Shown here: positions 1-7,341 of the stretch, in pieces
Layout of the letters: every line of letters begins with the position of its first letter
Position numbering within the stretch: position 1 is the first letter of the stretch
Assembly: GCA_031553435.1 (NCBI GenBank)
Contig: JAVBLQ010000019.1
Span: 1 to 40,280, forward strand
DNA from: JAVBLQ01 sp031553435
Lineage (GTDB): Bacteria > Bacteroidota > Bacteroidia > Bacteroidales > Azobacteroidaceae
Reading direction: 5' to 3'
DNA length: 40,280 nt
The notes under the pieces: generated by a model
What the model was told of the DNA's origin: nothing
What the model saw: only the letters and a program-made list of their open reading frames with translations
Database searches by the model: none
Program-made: the position numbers and the translations under genes

Positions 1-244
1 TCTCGATCATTTCATATTCGTGGCTCAGGCCGGAAGATAGTTTCTGGAGGTAAGGCTCACGCAGGGGTGAGGAACACCCGAGCCTGACTTTTTCCAGGAC
101 AGGATTCCACTCATGGAAAAAAAGTTTATAGGAACTGGTGATAATCTTAACCTCCCGCTTGTAGATGAACTGGAAGAAAAGCGACCCCTCCTGGCCAGGA
201 ACCGTCGAGGAACGGTACTTGATTTTGATACTGGTGGTGTGCAT
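1..244 (-). CDS. Tyrosine recombinase, N-terminal part (cut by window edge)
   Basis: An open frame on the minus strand starts at the ATG at 244 and leaves the window at position 1, giving 81 codons. By hand alignment about 55 of 81 residues match the first 81 residues of the recombinase that starts at 38771; shared blocks include EGSLFFQF, EWNP, LEKV and LQKLSS. This N-terminal region corresponds to the arm-type DNA-binding domain of Bacteroidetes tyrosine recombinases. The catalytic domain lies outside the window, so activity cannot be judged. The reading frame is visibly richer in G and C than its surroundings, which hints at mobility. No ATG lies further upstream before the GTTAC repeat array. 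Confidence 0.8.
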   Translation of the reverse strand, partial: MHTTSIKIKYRSSTVPGQEGSLFFQFIYKREVKIITSSYKLFFHEWNPVLEKVRLGCSSPLREPYLQKLSSGLSHEYEMIE

Positions 245-263
245 GTGGATGATGTATTTAATT

Positions 264-342
264 AAGTTACGAGTTACAGGTTACGAGTTACAGGTTACGA
301 GTTACAAGTTACGGGTTACGGATTGATTTTGCAACTTGTAAC
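264..342. repeat. Tandem heptamer array (RGTTACR) with inverted arm
   Basis: From 264 to 319 the plus strand carries eight consecutive 7-base units of the form RRGTTAC, alternating mainly between GAGTTAC and AGGTTAC. The last units form a perfect 10-base inverted repeat, GTTACAAGTT at 301-310 with AACTTGTAAC at 333-342. The array begins about 20 bases upstream of the left recombinase start codon. It has the same period and inverted design as the intergenic elements further right in the window. Confidence 0.85.
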
Positions 343-577
343 CTTGCATATATAACTGAAAAAATGGAAATTTTGTTGCGGAAAATAAAAAAATCGATCA
401 CCACCAGGATTCACTGGCATTAAATTCCCAGATGAGTCAGTCAATAAAGTGTTGTTTTCTTATCATTAATGTTTCATTTTTGCAAAAAAACAACTGTCAT
501 CAAAGCCAGATAGGGATGATGAAGTATGTGCAACGTATTTCTAGAAAATTGTAGTTTCGGTGGATATTGCAAACGGG

Positions 578-632
578 GGTGAAAGGCGAAAGAAATCGTG
601 CGCAAGCCACTTTTTGCCCTTCGCCTTTAGCC
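578..632. repeat. Heptamer inverted repeat, word GGYKAAA
   Basis: The left arm has two 7-base units, GGTGAAA (578-584) and GGCGAAA (585-591). The right arm (611-631) has three units which, read on the minus strand, are GGCTAAA, GGCGAAG and a degenerate GGCAAAA-like unit. The arms can pair across a loop of about 19 bases. The design resembles the other heptamer elements of this window, but it lies in a spacer before the PadR gene. Confidence 0.65.
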
Positions 633-718
633 AAAACATTCAATTAGGTCACGATTTGATTTAAAACAGTTTCTTGATTTGTAATATTTAATAATTGTTA
701 AATTAAACAAAGCAACAG

Positions 719-758
719 TACTATGTATTGCATAGTATTTTATTTGAAAGTACTTTTG
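719..758 (+). promoter_or_regulatory. Promoter and operator-like palindrome of the padR-pspC pair
   Basis: TACTTTTG at 751-758 matches the Bacteroidetes -7 element TAnnTTTG, and TTG at 728-730 lies 20 bases upstream as the -33 element. A 7-base inverted repeat, TACTATG at 719-725 and CATAGTA at 731-737, straddles the -33 element. This is the expected place for a repressor site. Self-regulation by the PadR protein encoded downstream is an inference from position and from the habit of the family. Confidence 0.6.
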
Positions 759-861
759 TGACGAAAAGGTTCTTTGTGAAATCGATATGAATGTATTAAA
801 CATTCAATTAGACCAACATTTGAATCTCCGTAAATAAAACTTTACAAACTTCAAAAACGTT

Positions 862-1200
862 ATGAATGTTGACAATGTAAAATCACAGATGAGAAAAGGT
901 ATTTTGGAATATTGCACTTTGCTCATACTGGAACAACAACCGGCATATGCTACTGACATTATTTCGAACTTACAGCAAGCCAAGCTTATAGTTGTTGAAG
1001 GGACATTATACCCATTGCTCACCCGCCTCAAAAATGCAGGTTTGTTGGCTTACAACTGGGTCGAATCTTCTCAAGGCCCTCCTCGCAAATATTATGAACT
1101 AACAGACTCAGGAAGAATATTTCTGAAAGAACTGGAAACTTCCTGGAGCGAATTAAACGAGACAATCAATCATATTAAAACATCTAATTCTAACATATAA
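862..1200 (+). CDS. PadR-family transcriptional regulator
   Basis: This is a 112-residue DNA-binding protein of the PadR-s1 type, which act as dimeric winged-helix repressors. The sequence runs QMRKGILEYCTL, then a helix-turn-helix with the family signature EGTLYPLLTRLKNAGL, then the wing segment GPPRKYYELTDSG and a C-terminal dimerisation helix. The length is typical for the small subfamily. Its stop codon overlaps the start of the PspC-domain gene by one base (TAATG), so the two are translationally coupled. In Bacteroidetes such PadR genes commonly sit next to envelope-stress PspC genes. A palindrome over its own promoter suggests autoregulation. The effector is unknown. Confidence 0.92.
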   Translation: MNVDNVKSQMRKGILEYCTLLILEQQPAYATDIISNLQQAKLIVVEGTLYPLLTRLKNAGLLAYNWVESSQGPPRKYYELTDSGRIFLKELETSWSELNETINHIKTSNSNI

Positions 1201-2255
1201 TGAAAAAAACTTTGACAATTAATCTATCCGGGATGATTTATCATATTGATGAAGATGCCTATTTACTTTTGGACAAATATTTACACGATGTCAAAATACA
1301 TCTTGGGAAAGAAACTGATGCCAGAGAGATAATCAACGATATTGAGGGACGAATTTCCGAATTATTCAGTGAAAGAATCAATCAGGGAAGCCATGTGATT
1401 ACAATCGAAGATGTGGAAGAAGTTATCAAACGGCTTGGACAACCCAAAGATTTCGGCGATTCTGAAAATGATGGGTATACTCAAAATCAATCGCAAAACA
1501 GTTCATCCCAATCAACTGACGGGAATAAAAAGTTTTATAGAAATCCCGATGATAAAATATTGGGAGGTGTTGCTTCCGGACTCGCAGCCTACTTTAACTG
1601 TGACCCTACACTTATAAGGCTTGCCTTTATTATTTGCTCGATTTTCTGGGGAAGCAGTATTTTTATATACATTCTTTTATGGTTGATTGCGCCGGAAGCA
1701 AAAACTACAGCCGAAAAACTGGAAATGAAAGGTGAAAAAATCAACCTGGAAAATATCGGAAAAACAGTAACCGAGGGTTTTGAGCACATGGCAAACGACA
1801 TCAACAGTTTTGTGAAATCCGAGAAAACACGTAACGGACTTCAGAAAGCAGGTGACTTTTTTGTTAGTCTGGTGGGAATCTGCATCAAATTATTTGTCGC
1901 GTTTTTTGCCGTTATTGCCGGAATTGTTGTTGTTTGCCTGAGCATTGCACTTATCGCCATGATTTCATTATTGTTTGTGGGAGATGGAATGCAGATATTC
2001 AGCTTTTTCCATGGTTTTCCTTCGGAATTTTACTCATTGGATCCTAATTATGTATTGATTTCAATTATTTCAGTTATTCTGATTATCGGGATTCCCCTTT
2101 TCAGCCTGGTATATGTTTGTTTTGAGCATGTAGCCAATTTATCTCCTATGACAAAGACCGTTAAGTGGGCTCTCTTCGTATTGTGGCTTGCAGGAATATT
2201 TATGGCAATCAATGCGGGAGTGCAGGCGAATTTTCCGGCGTTGATAAACATGTGA
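1200..2255 (+). CDS. PspC-domain membrane protein
   Basis: A 351-residue protein starting at the ATG that overlaps the padR stop. Residues 1-85 are a soluble domain with a conserved-looking EDVEEVIKRLGQP end, followed by a Gln/Ser-rich linker (about 88-108). The PspC domain is at about 111-168: FYRNPDDKILGGVASGLAAY, then a transmembrane segment ending LLWLIAPEA. Further hydrophobic segments follow at about 220-255, 280-305 and 322-345. PspC proteins are linked to envelope stress in other bacteria. The partner here is presumably the PadR repressor upstream. No sigma-factor or phage-shock operon is present, so the exact stimulus is unknown. Confidence 0.85.
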   Translation: MKKTLTINLSGMIYHIDEDAYLLLDKYLHDVKIHLGKETDAREIINDIEGRISELFSERINQGSHVITIEDVEEVIKRLGQPKDFGDSENDGYTQNQSQNSSSQSTDGNKKFYRNPDDKILGGVASGLAAYFNCDPTLIRLAFIICSIFWGSSIFIYILLWLIAPEAKTTAEKLEMKGEKINLENIGKTVTEGFEHMANDINSFVKSEKTRNGLQKAGDFFVSLVGICIKLFVAFFAVIAGIVVVCLSIALIAMISLLFVGDGMQIFSFFHGFPSEFYSLDPNYVLISIISVILIIGIPLFSLVYVCFEHVANLSPMTKTVKWALFVLWLAGIFMAINAGVQANFPALINM

Positions 2256-2342
2256 AAGGTAAAGATAGGAACGAATATTTCCGATTGTATCGATTTGATT
2301 CCAGATAACCGGATTTGATTTTTATTTTTTTATACAACTATA

Positions 2343-2374
2343 TTGCGAAGAAAAGAAAAAAAATTGTACTTTTA
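2343..2374 (+). promoter_or_regulatory. Candidate promoter for gap
   Basis: TTG at 2343-2345 and TACTTTTA at 2367-2374 are separated by 21 bases. The pair approximates the -33/-7 pattern, with the last base of the -7 element off consensus. Use of this promoter would give gap a leader of roughly 200 nucleotides that contains the 25-codon ORF at 2433-2510. Confidence 0.4.
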
Positions 2375-2432
2375 CAGGCCTAAAAGAGAAGTAGTAAAGT
2401 TTTTGTATTGTAGGGATTAAAATGTTTATTCG

Positions 2433-2510
2433 ATGAATAAAATTTTTTATTGTTTAATACTTTTGATGATGTTGCTTTTCACGGCATGTGCAACCCCCTG
2501 TGGATGTTAA
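2433..2510 (+). CDS. Tiny lipoprotein-like ORF (25 residues) in the gap leader
   Basis: A 25-codon ORF, ATG at 2433 and TAA at 2508-2510, reads as a lysine-bearing start (MNKIFYC), a leucine/methionine-rich hydrophobic core and a lipobox-like LFTAC, then a short Cys-rich end (ATPCGC). It looks exactly like a lipoprotein signal peptide with almost no mature protein. It could be a real micro-lipoprotein, a translated leader affecting gap, or the stump of a decayed lipoprotein gene; the sequence after the stop shows no continuation in frame. No strong ribosome binding site precedes it. Expression is unproven. Confidence 0.4.
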   Translation: MNKIFYCLILLMMLLFTACATPCGC

Positions 2511-2577
2511 TATTTCTTCAAACAAGGCATATAAGATTACATTTTATTTAATAAACCCAGAATTAATTTAAAGAAAA

Positions 2578-3582
2578 ATGATTAAAGTAGGTATTAATGG
2601 TTTCGGACGCATCGGACGTTTGGTTTTCCGTGCTGCTCAAGGCAGAAGTGACATTCAGGTTGTAGGTATCAATGACCTTATCGACGTAGAATACATGTCT
2701 TACATGTTGCGTTACGATACAGTTCATGGCAAATTCAACGGAACAGTTGAAGTAAAAGACGGACAACTGGTTGTTAACGGAAAGACTGTTCGTGTAACTG
2801 CAGAAAAAAATCCCGCAGATTTGAAATGGGGCGAAATCGGTGCAGAATATGTAGTAGAATCTACAGGTTTATTCCTGGACAAAAAATCAGCCCAAGGTCA
2901 CATCGATGCAGGCGCTAAATATGTAGTGATGTCTGCTCCGTCAAAAGACGATACCAGAATGTATGTATATGGTGTAAACCATAACACATATACAAAAGGC
3001 GAACAATTTGTTTCTAACGCTTCTTGTACTACCAACTGCTTGGCTCCTATCGCTAAAGTATTGAATGACAAATTCGGTATCACTGAAGCTTTGATGACAA
3101 CAGTTCACGCTACAACTAATACTCAAAAAACAGTTGACGCTCCTTCTGCAAAAGATTGGAGAGGCGGACGTGCTGCTGCAGGAAACATCATTCCTTCTTC
3201 TACAGGAGCTGCCAAAGCTGTTGGTAAAGTAATTCCTGAATTGAACGGAAAATTGACAGGTATGGCTTTCCGTGTTCCAACGTTAGACGTTTCTGTAGTT
3301 GACCTGACAGCCCGTTTGTCTAAAGAAACTTCTTACGAAGAAATTTGTAAAGCTATGAAAGCTGCTTCAGAAGGCGAATTGAAAGGTGTTCTCGGATATA
3401 CTGACGAAGAAGTTGTTTCTTCTGACTTTATCGGAGATGCCCGTACTTCTATCTTTGATGCAAAAGCAGGTATCCAATTGAGTTCTACATTCGTAAAAGT
3501 TGTTAGCTGGTATGACAACGAGTGGGGATATTCAAACAAAGTATTGGAACTTCTTGCTCACATGGCTAAAGTTAACGGATAA
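2578..3582 (+). CDS. gap: Glyceraldehyde-3-phosphate dehydrogenase, type I
   Basis: A 334-residue cytoplasmic glycolytic enzyme that oxidises glyceraldehyde-3-phosphate with NAD+ and phosphate to 1,3-bisphosphoglycerate. The Rossmann motif GINGFGRIGR lies at residues 5-14. Asp33 in INDL favours NAD over NADP. The active-site motif ASCTTNCLAP has the catalytic Cys at 150, with the partner His177 in TTVHATTN. The C-terminus WYDNEWGYSNK is complete. Length and start are standard. The gene stands alone between the PspC gene and a Uma2 gene, with its own candidate promoter and a clear terminator at 3607-3646. Confidence 0.98.
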   Translation: MIKVGINGFGRIGRLVFRAAQGRSDIQVVGINDLIDVEYMSYMLRYDTVHGKFNGTVEVKDGQLVVNGKTVRVTAEKNPADLKWGEIGAEYVVESTGLFLDKKSAQGHIDAGAKYVVMSAPSKDDTRMYVYGVNHNTYTKGEQFVSNASCTTNCLAPIAKVLNDKFGITEALMTTVHATTNTQKTVDAPSAKDWRGGRAAAGNIIPSSTGAAKAVGKVIPELNGKLTGMAFRVPTLDVSVVDLTARLSKETSYEEICKAMKAASEGELKGVLGYTDEEVVSSDFIGDARTSIFDAKAGIQLSSTFVKVVSWYDNEWGYSNKVLELLAHMAKVNG

Positions 3583-3606
3583 TTATTCTTCCATAAATAA
3601 TTTCTG

Positions 3607-3646
3607 ATACGTCGATTGGCTATGAAGCTGGTCGGCGTATTTTTTT
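3607..3646 (+). terminator. Rho-independent terminator of gap
   Basis: A 14-base stem (3607-3620 with 3627-3640, including G-U pairs and one mismatch) closes a TATGAA loop. It is followed by a run of seven T at 3640-3646. It lies 25 bases after the gap stop codon. Confidence 0.85.
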
Positions 3647-3690
3647 ATTTGAAAGATTTTTTCTAATTTTGTTCTGATCATCAAAAAGAT

Positions 3691-3697
3691 AAGGAGG
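3691..3697 (+). promoter_or_regulatory. Strong Shine-Dalgarno sequence of the Uma2 gene
   Basis: AAGGAGG ends six bases before the ATG at 3704. It is one of only a few near-perfect Shine-Dalgarno matches in the window (others precede hpf and nusG) and fixes the start of the Uma2 gene. A TAATTTTG (3664-3671) upstream could be a -7 element, but no -33 element is at the usual distance. Confidence 0.6.
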
Positions 3698-3703
3698 AAA
3701 ATC

Positions 3704-4291
3704 ATGGAACTTTCACTGGATATGAACAAGAGATACACCTATGCCGATTATTTAACCTGGGCGGATGGTAAAATGCGGGAGCTTATACATGGCATTATAA
3801 AGAAAATGTCGCCAGCCCCGAGTTTGGAGCATGCAGAAGTAAGTTCAAATATTTCTTGGAATCTAGGCTCTCTTATCAGAAAAAATAAAGGAAATTGTAA
3901 AGTCTTCTCAGCTCCATTTGATGTTCGATTTCCCAAACAAGGAGAAATGGCTGATAATAAAATAGACACTGTGGTTCAGCCGGATATCTGTATTGTTTGT
4001 GATTTGTCGAAATTGGATCATAGAGGATGTTGCGGCGCTCCTGATATGATTGTCGAAATATTATCTCCTTCTACATTCAGGAAGGATGTAACAGAAAAGT
4101 TTGCTTTATACGAATCATCCGGAGTTCGTGAATATTGGATTGTACATCCTTCAGACAAAGCAATTACTACATTTATTTTACAAAAAGATGGAAAATATGA
4201 TGCCGGAACTACTTACGAATGGGAAGGTAAAGTCCCCGTTCATATCCTCAATCAATGGGATATAGATTTGAATGATATTTTTGAGAAATAA
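3704..4291 (+). CDS. Uma2-family (DUF820) PD-(D/E)XK nuclease-like protein
   Basis: A 195-residue protein of the Uma2 family, restriction-endonuclease-fold proteins that are very numerous in cyanobacteria and some other phyla and whose physiological role is not settled. Features seen: Y-T-x-x-D-Y near the N-terminus, RELIHG with Glu26, PDICIV with Asp94, VEILSPST with Glu118, Lys132 in EKFALYE, and the hallmark GVREYWIVHP near 140-149. The candidate catalytic acids and lysine are all present, so it may be an active nuclease. It ends exactly where the convergent gene at 4292 ends, with no shared terminator between them. It stands alone; no transposase is adjacent. Confidence 0.88.
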   Translation: MELSLDMNKRYTYADYLTWADGKMRELIHGIIKKMSPAPSLEHAEVSSNISWNLGSLIRKNKGNCKVFSAPFDVRFPKQGEMADNKIDTVVQPDICIVCDLSKLDHRGCCGAPDMIVEILSPSTFRKDVTEKFALYESSGVREYWIVHPSDKAITTFILQKDGKYDAGTTYEWEGKVPVHILNQWDIDLNDIFEK

Positions 4292-6250
4292 TCATCTTTT
4301 TTCACTGTCCGCTTTATATTTTATTTCTTTGGCTTCATATCTTACTTGTTCCCCTTTCTTTTGACAATTGGTCATATATTCTTCCATAAAATAAGAAGCA
4401 AGGTCGTAATCATGCCGTTGATAAGCAAGAAGGCCTTGCCAAAAATAGGTTTCCGGATATTCCCAAGGATTTTCTTCTTCGTTATTGTTATTGGATTCTT
4501 CTCCTTCATAATCTTCATCAGGACAAAGCCGGTCTAAAAGGGCAGATGCTTCGTCATACTGTTTGTGATCATATAAATATTCCAGGACTGAAAAATATTG
4601 TGGCACAAATTTGATTTTAAGATTCGGATCATATACAGCCACACTCATTACTTGCCTTGTGCTATCGGGTTCATTCGACATTGCATATTGAAACCAATAG
4701 TCATCTTCACTGGTATCATAAATACAGAAATCACGGTCTTCATCGGTTTTACATTTAGATATTCCGAAGAAATCTGCTAAAGTATAACCTTTTTTGAAGT
4801 TCTTAAGCATAAAATAAGAACGTCCATCAGACGAATAATAGCCTGTATATTTATCCAGATAAAGCTTTTTATCTTTATTATTGAATGAAAAATCCGCATA
4901 ATAGGTCACATTCCGATAGTTTTCAGTGGCTTGATCAGCATTAATAAAGAGCCTCAATTTTTTATTGAACGGTGATTGTACCCAGTGAAGATCAATAGTT
5001 TTCTCATATCTTCCGGAATAAAGGTTTGCAACATTGGAGGTGGATTCTTTAGTTATAAAGGCCGGAGTATCATATTTGTCACCCAAAAAAGTGTAAAAAT
5101 GATAGTAATCATCCGGACTTCTTTTCCCGTCTTTTTTTGTAATGGTTATCAAATAGTCGGTATTGTTATCATCATTGAAATTTCCTTCCAGACAATCAAT
5201 CACTTCATACTCACCGGGAATGTGATAAGTAAGATAAAAATTTGTTTTCATATCAACAGAATAGCCATTGACCTTGAGGTAGTCTTCATAATAATCCTTT
5301 CTGTAGTTTTCATTTTTATGAATACCTTTTTCTGTAATATCTATTGTAGCCTTATCTCTTTCTTCATGGCTTGAAGCGGCGCTTTCATGATATCTGTCAT
5401 CTTGTATTGAAGCATAAAATGTAAGGTCTATTTCAGCCGTTTTGCCATTTTCGTCGGAAACATCAAAATGGAGTTGTAAGTTTTTGTACGAACAAGGTTT
5501 CAGTTTCATTGTTTTGACGAGATACCGGGTATTACGCCCCCCAAGTTCAAAATAATCAATAATTGCATTTTTTTCTTTCAGATGGAAGATATAAAATTCT
5601 TTACTATTGCTACATACCGTTGGAATACTGGTATTTATTAAATCAGATTCGCTTAACAGCAGCCGTTCTAATGTGTATTTACAAAATTCAGCGGTTGTAA
5701 AAGAACGGACCATTCCGTCGTTTCTATATTCTTTGACATAAGACCGGTCGTTTGATATTTCACGATGAACTATGGAAAACAGCATGATTTCGTCTTCTCC
5801 CACCAAATATCTAGGTATAAAATAAAAATAATCAATGGAATTGGTGAGACAAAAATTACATGCATACATATTGTCACTCATGAGTTTATATTCATTTGAA
5901 CTTCCATGATTACCCATAATATCCGGATTAATGCCTTTTATAGTGACATCACCAAAAGGTTTTTGTTCCAATATAATCAAACTGATTTTCTTTTTAGTAT
6001 CATTTTTATCATATGCTGAAATTACATAATCTGATGCTTCCGAGTAATTGAAATTAACCACACATGAATCGAGAACAACGATATTATCGACAGAAGTATT
6101 CCACTTTCCGGCAAGTAACGAACGAGCTTGTAAATAAACATCTTCTCCGTTTTTCTTTGGAAGCAAAAAATATGCAGATACAGAAACAACGATGATAACA
6201 AATAATAAGACAGATAATAGAATTTTGTACTTGAGGATAAATTTTTTCAT
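4292..6250 (-). CDS. Membrane-anchored protein of unknown function with TPR-like C-terminus
   Basis: I do not recognise this 652-residue protein. It starts with MKKFILKYK, then one strongly hydrophobic segment (residues about 8-30), so it is probably anchored in the inner membrane with a large periplasmic part. The middle is rich in aromatic and charged residues and may be beta-rich (SGRYEKTIDLHWVQ, KGYTLADFFG). The last 90 residues contain paired helices of TPR character (YDEASALLDRL; QGLLAYQRHDYDLASYFMEEY) around an acidic Asn/Glu-rich stretch. The frame could be extended to an ATG at 6313, but a good promoter (6271-6300) lies inside that extension, so I place the start at 6250. Confidence 0.7.
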   Translation of the reverse strand: MKKFILKYKILLSVLLFVIIVVSVSAYFLLPKKNGEDVYLQARSLLAGKWNTSVDNIVVLDSCVVNFNYSEASDYVISAYDKNDTKKKISLIILEQKPFGDVTIKGINPDIMGNHGSSNEYKLMSDNMYACNFCLTNSIDYFYFIPRYLVGEDEIMLFSIVHREISNDRSYVKEYRNDGMVRSFTTAEFCKYTLERLLLSESDLINTSIPTVCSNSKEFYIFHLKEKNAIIDYFELGGRNTRYLVKTMKLKPCSYKNLQLHFDVSDENGKTAEIDLTFYASIQDDRYHESAASSHEERDKATIDITEKGIHKNENYRKDYYEDYLKVNGYSVDMKTNFYLTYHIPGEYEVIDCLEGNFNDDNNTDYLITITKKDGKRSPDDYYHFYTFLGDKYDTPAFITKESTSNVANLYSGRYEKTIDLHWVQSPFNKKLRLFINADQATENYRNVTYYADFSFNNKDKKLYLDKYTGYYSSDGRSYFMLKNFKKGYTLADFFGISKCKTDEDRDFCIYDTSEDDYWFQYAMSNEPDSTRQVMSVAVYDPNLKIKFVPQYFSVLEYLYDHKQYDEASALLDRLCPDEDYEGEESNNNNEEENPWEYPETYFWQGLLAYQRHDYDLASYFMEEYMTNCQKKGEQVRYEAKEIKYKADSEKR

Positions 6251-6270
6251 AATGTAAAAATTAGCGGTCG

Positions 6271-6300
6271 CAAAGGTAATAATATTTGTAGATTGCAAAA
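6271..6300 (-). promoter_or_regulatory. Promoter of the 652-residue unknown protein
   Basis: On the minus strand TTTTG (6300-6296) is followed after 17 bases by TACCTTTG (6278-6271), a full TAnnTTTG match. The ATG at 6250 lies just downstream, giving a leader of about 15 bases. Confidence 0.65.
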
Positions 6301-6331
6301 GAAAATTTACCACATTCTCTGCAGTATTATT

Positions 6332-7333
6332 TCAGACTAAATTTAATAAACTTTCGATGTTATCTACCTGAAAAAAGGCGGATTCGTTTTTTTTGAAAGT
6401 AAAATTTATGGGATTTTCTTTACAAATAATAGATGGATAGATTTGTGTATCCCAAATAGGAGTGAATTTTTTTTTCTTCAGAGCATTCATCAACCAGTAA
6501 GTTGTGACTGCATCTCCGGAGATGGAGATTGGTTTTCCTGAAACAGGTTCAACATCCAACGTTCCTGTATTCCGGTTAAAAATTATATTGTTGTGGTTAA
6601 ATACTTTTTCGAATATTCCTGAAAGTATTAAGTCTTCGGGAATTCCGGAGATAAACGGGATATCTTTATCCATCAGCCAAAAACGATCTCCCATACGAAT
6701 GGCAGATTCCATATCATGGGTAGAAAGTAAGATGCTTTTGTTTTCCTTTTCTGCCAATTCACGCAATAAAACCATAGTTTCGATCCGGCTGTTTACATCA
6801 AGGAAGGCGGTAGGCTCATCTAATAAAATAATCGGACATTCTTGTGCCAGTACCTTTGCGATCATGGCTTTTTGGCGTTCTCCGTCACTTAATTCGGAAA
6901 CATAGGTATTGGCTTTATGAATAATACCGGTTTTTTCCATGGATTCGAGAATAATATTTTTGTCTTTATCTTTTAGTTTTCCGAAAAAACCGGTGTAGGG
7001 ATGTCTTCCCAAAGCAACCAATTCGAAAACGGTAATACCTCCGGCATAGGTTTTATCGGTCAGTACAATGCCTATGTTCAAAGCACATTCGTGATCAGAA
7101 TAGGTACTCAGGCTTTTTCCATCTAATAAAATTTCTCCGGACAATGGTTTTTGAAACCGGGAAAGTGTACGCAATAAAGTTGATTTCCCGGCTCCGTTCC
7201 GGCCCAAAAGGCAAGTAACTTCTCCCTTATAAAGAGATTGATTGATATTTTCTTTAATAATTTTATTTTTACCCCGGCGAAGAGCATATCCAATGGTCAA
7301 ATTCCTTATTTCCAGGTTACTTTTTTTATCCAT
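6332..7333 (-). CDS. Iron-chelate/cobalamin-type ABC transporter ATPase (FecE/BtuD family)
   Basis: The ATP-hydrolysing subunit of a metal-chelate importer. From the ATG at 7333 it has 333 residues: Walker A GRNGAGKST at about 44-52, signature LSDGERQK, Walker B IILLDEPTAFLD and switch histidine in STHD. It carries about 80 extra residues after the usual FecE length. I recall similar tails in Bacteroidales members, but their function is unknown to me. A TTG at 7345 would overlap the permease stop; the ATG at 7333 is preferred. It is the last gene of the three-gene operon that starts at 9472. The order binding protein, permease, ATPase fits import of heme, a siderophore or cobalamin. Confidence 0.88.
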   Translation of the reverse strand: MDKKSNLEIRNLTIGYALRRGKNKIIKENINQSLYKGEVTCLLGRNGAGKSTLLRTLSRFQKPLSGEILLDGKSLSTYSDHECALNIGIVLTDKTYAGGITVFELVALGRHPYTGFFGKLKDKDKNIILESMEKTGIIHKANTYVSELSDGERQKAMIAKVLAQECPIILLDEPTAFLDVNSRIETMVLLRELAEKENKSILLSTHDMESAIRMGDRFWLMDKDIPFISGIPEDLILSGIFEKVFNHNNIIFNRNTGTLDVEPVSGKPISISGDAVTTYWLMNALKKKKFTPIWDTQIYPSIICKENPINFTFKKNESAFFQVDNIESLLNLV

Positions 7334-7341
7334 AAAACAGG

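Larger units (their letters stand above)
245..861. other. Non-coding region with two repeat elements and a promoter
   Basis: About 617 bases without a convincing gene separate the left-edge recombinase from the PadR gene. It holds a GTTAC heptamer array (264-342), a second heptamer inverted repeat (578-632), the 15-mer TTCAATTAGGTCACG (639-653, also at 38700-38714), and the PadR promoter and operator-like palindrome (719-758). An 8-base inverted repeat, GTTGTTTT at 451-458 and AAAACAAC at 487-494, has a 28-base loop and no clear role. I see no remnant of a protein gene in 345-577. Confidence 0.6.

Noticed and set aside
264..342. CRISPR array
   Set aside because: The units are seven bases and directly tandem with no unique spacers, and no cas gene is near.
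451..494. GTTGTTTT / AAAACAAC inverted repeat as a terminator
   Set aside because: The loop is 28 bases, no gene ends nearby in either direction, and an 8-base AT-rich match is expected by chance.
3648..3671. Full promoter for the Uma2 gene (TTTG and TAATTTTG)
   Set aside because: The two elements are only 12 bases apart, too close for the -33/-7 spacing; only the -7 element is noted.
4976..5374. 132-codon frame antisense to the large unknown protein
   Set aside because: The minus-strand frame is far longer, has a promoter and an N-terminal membrane anchor; the antisense product has no recognisable features.
6251..6313. Upstream start of the large unknown protein at 6313
   Set aside because: A full -33/-7 promoter lies inside the extension, and the MKKF start at 6250 gives a natural membrane anchor.
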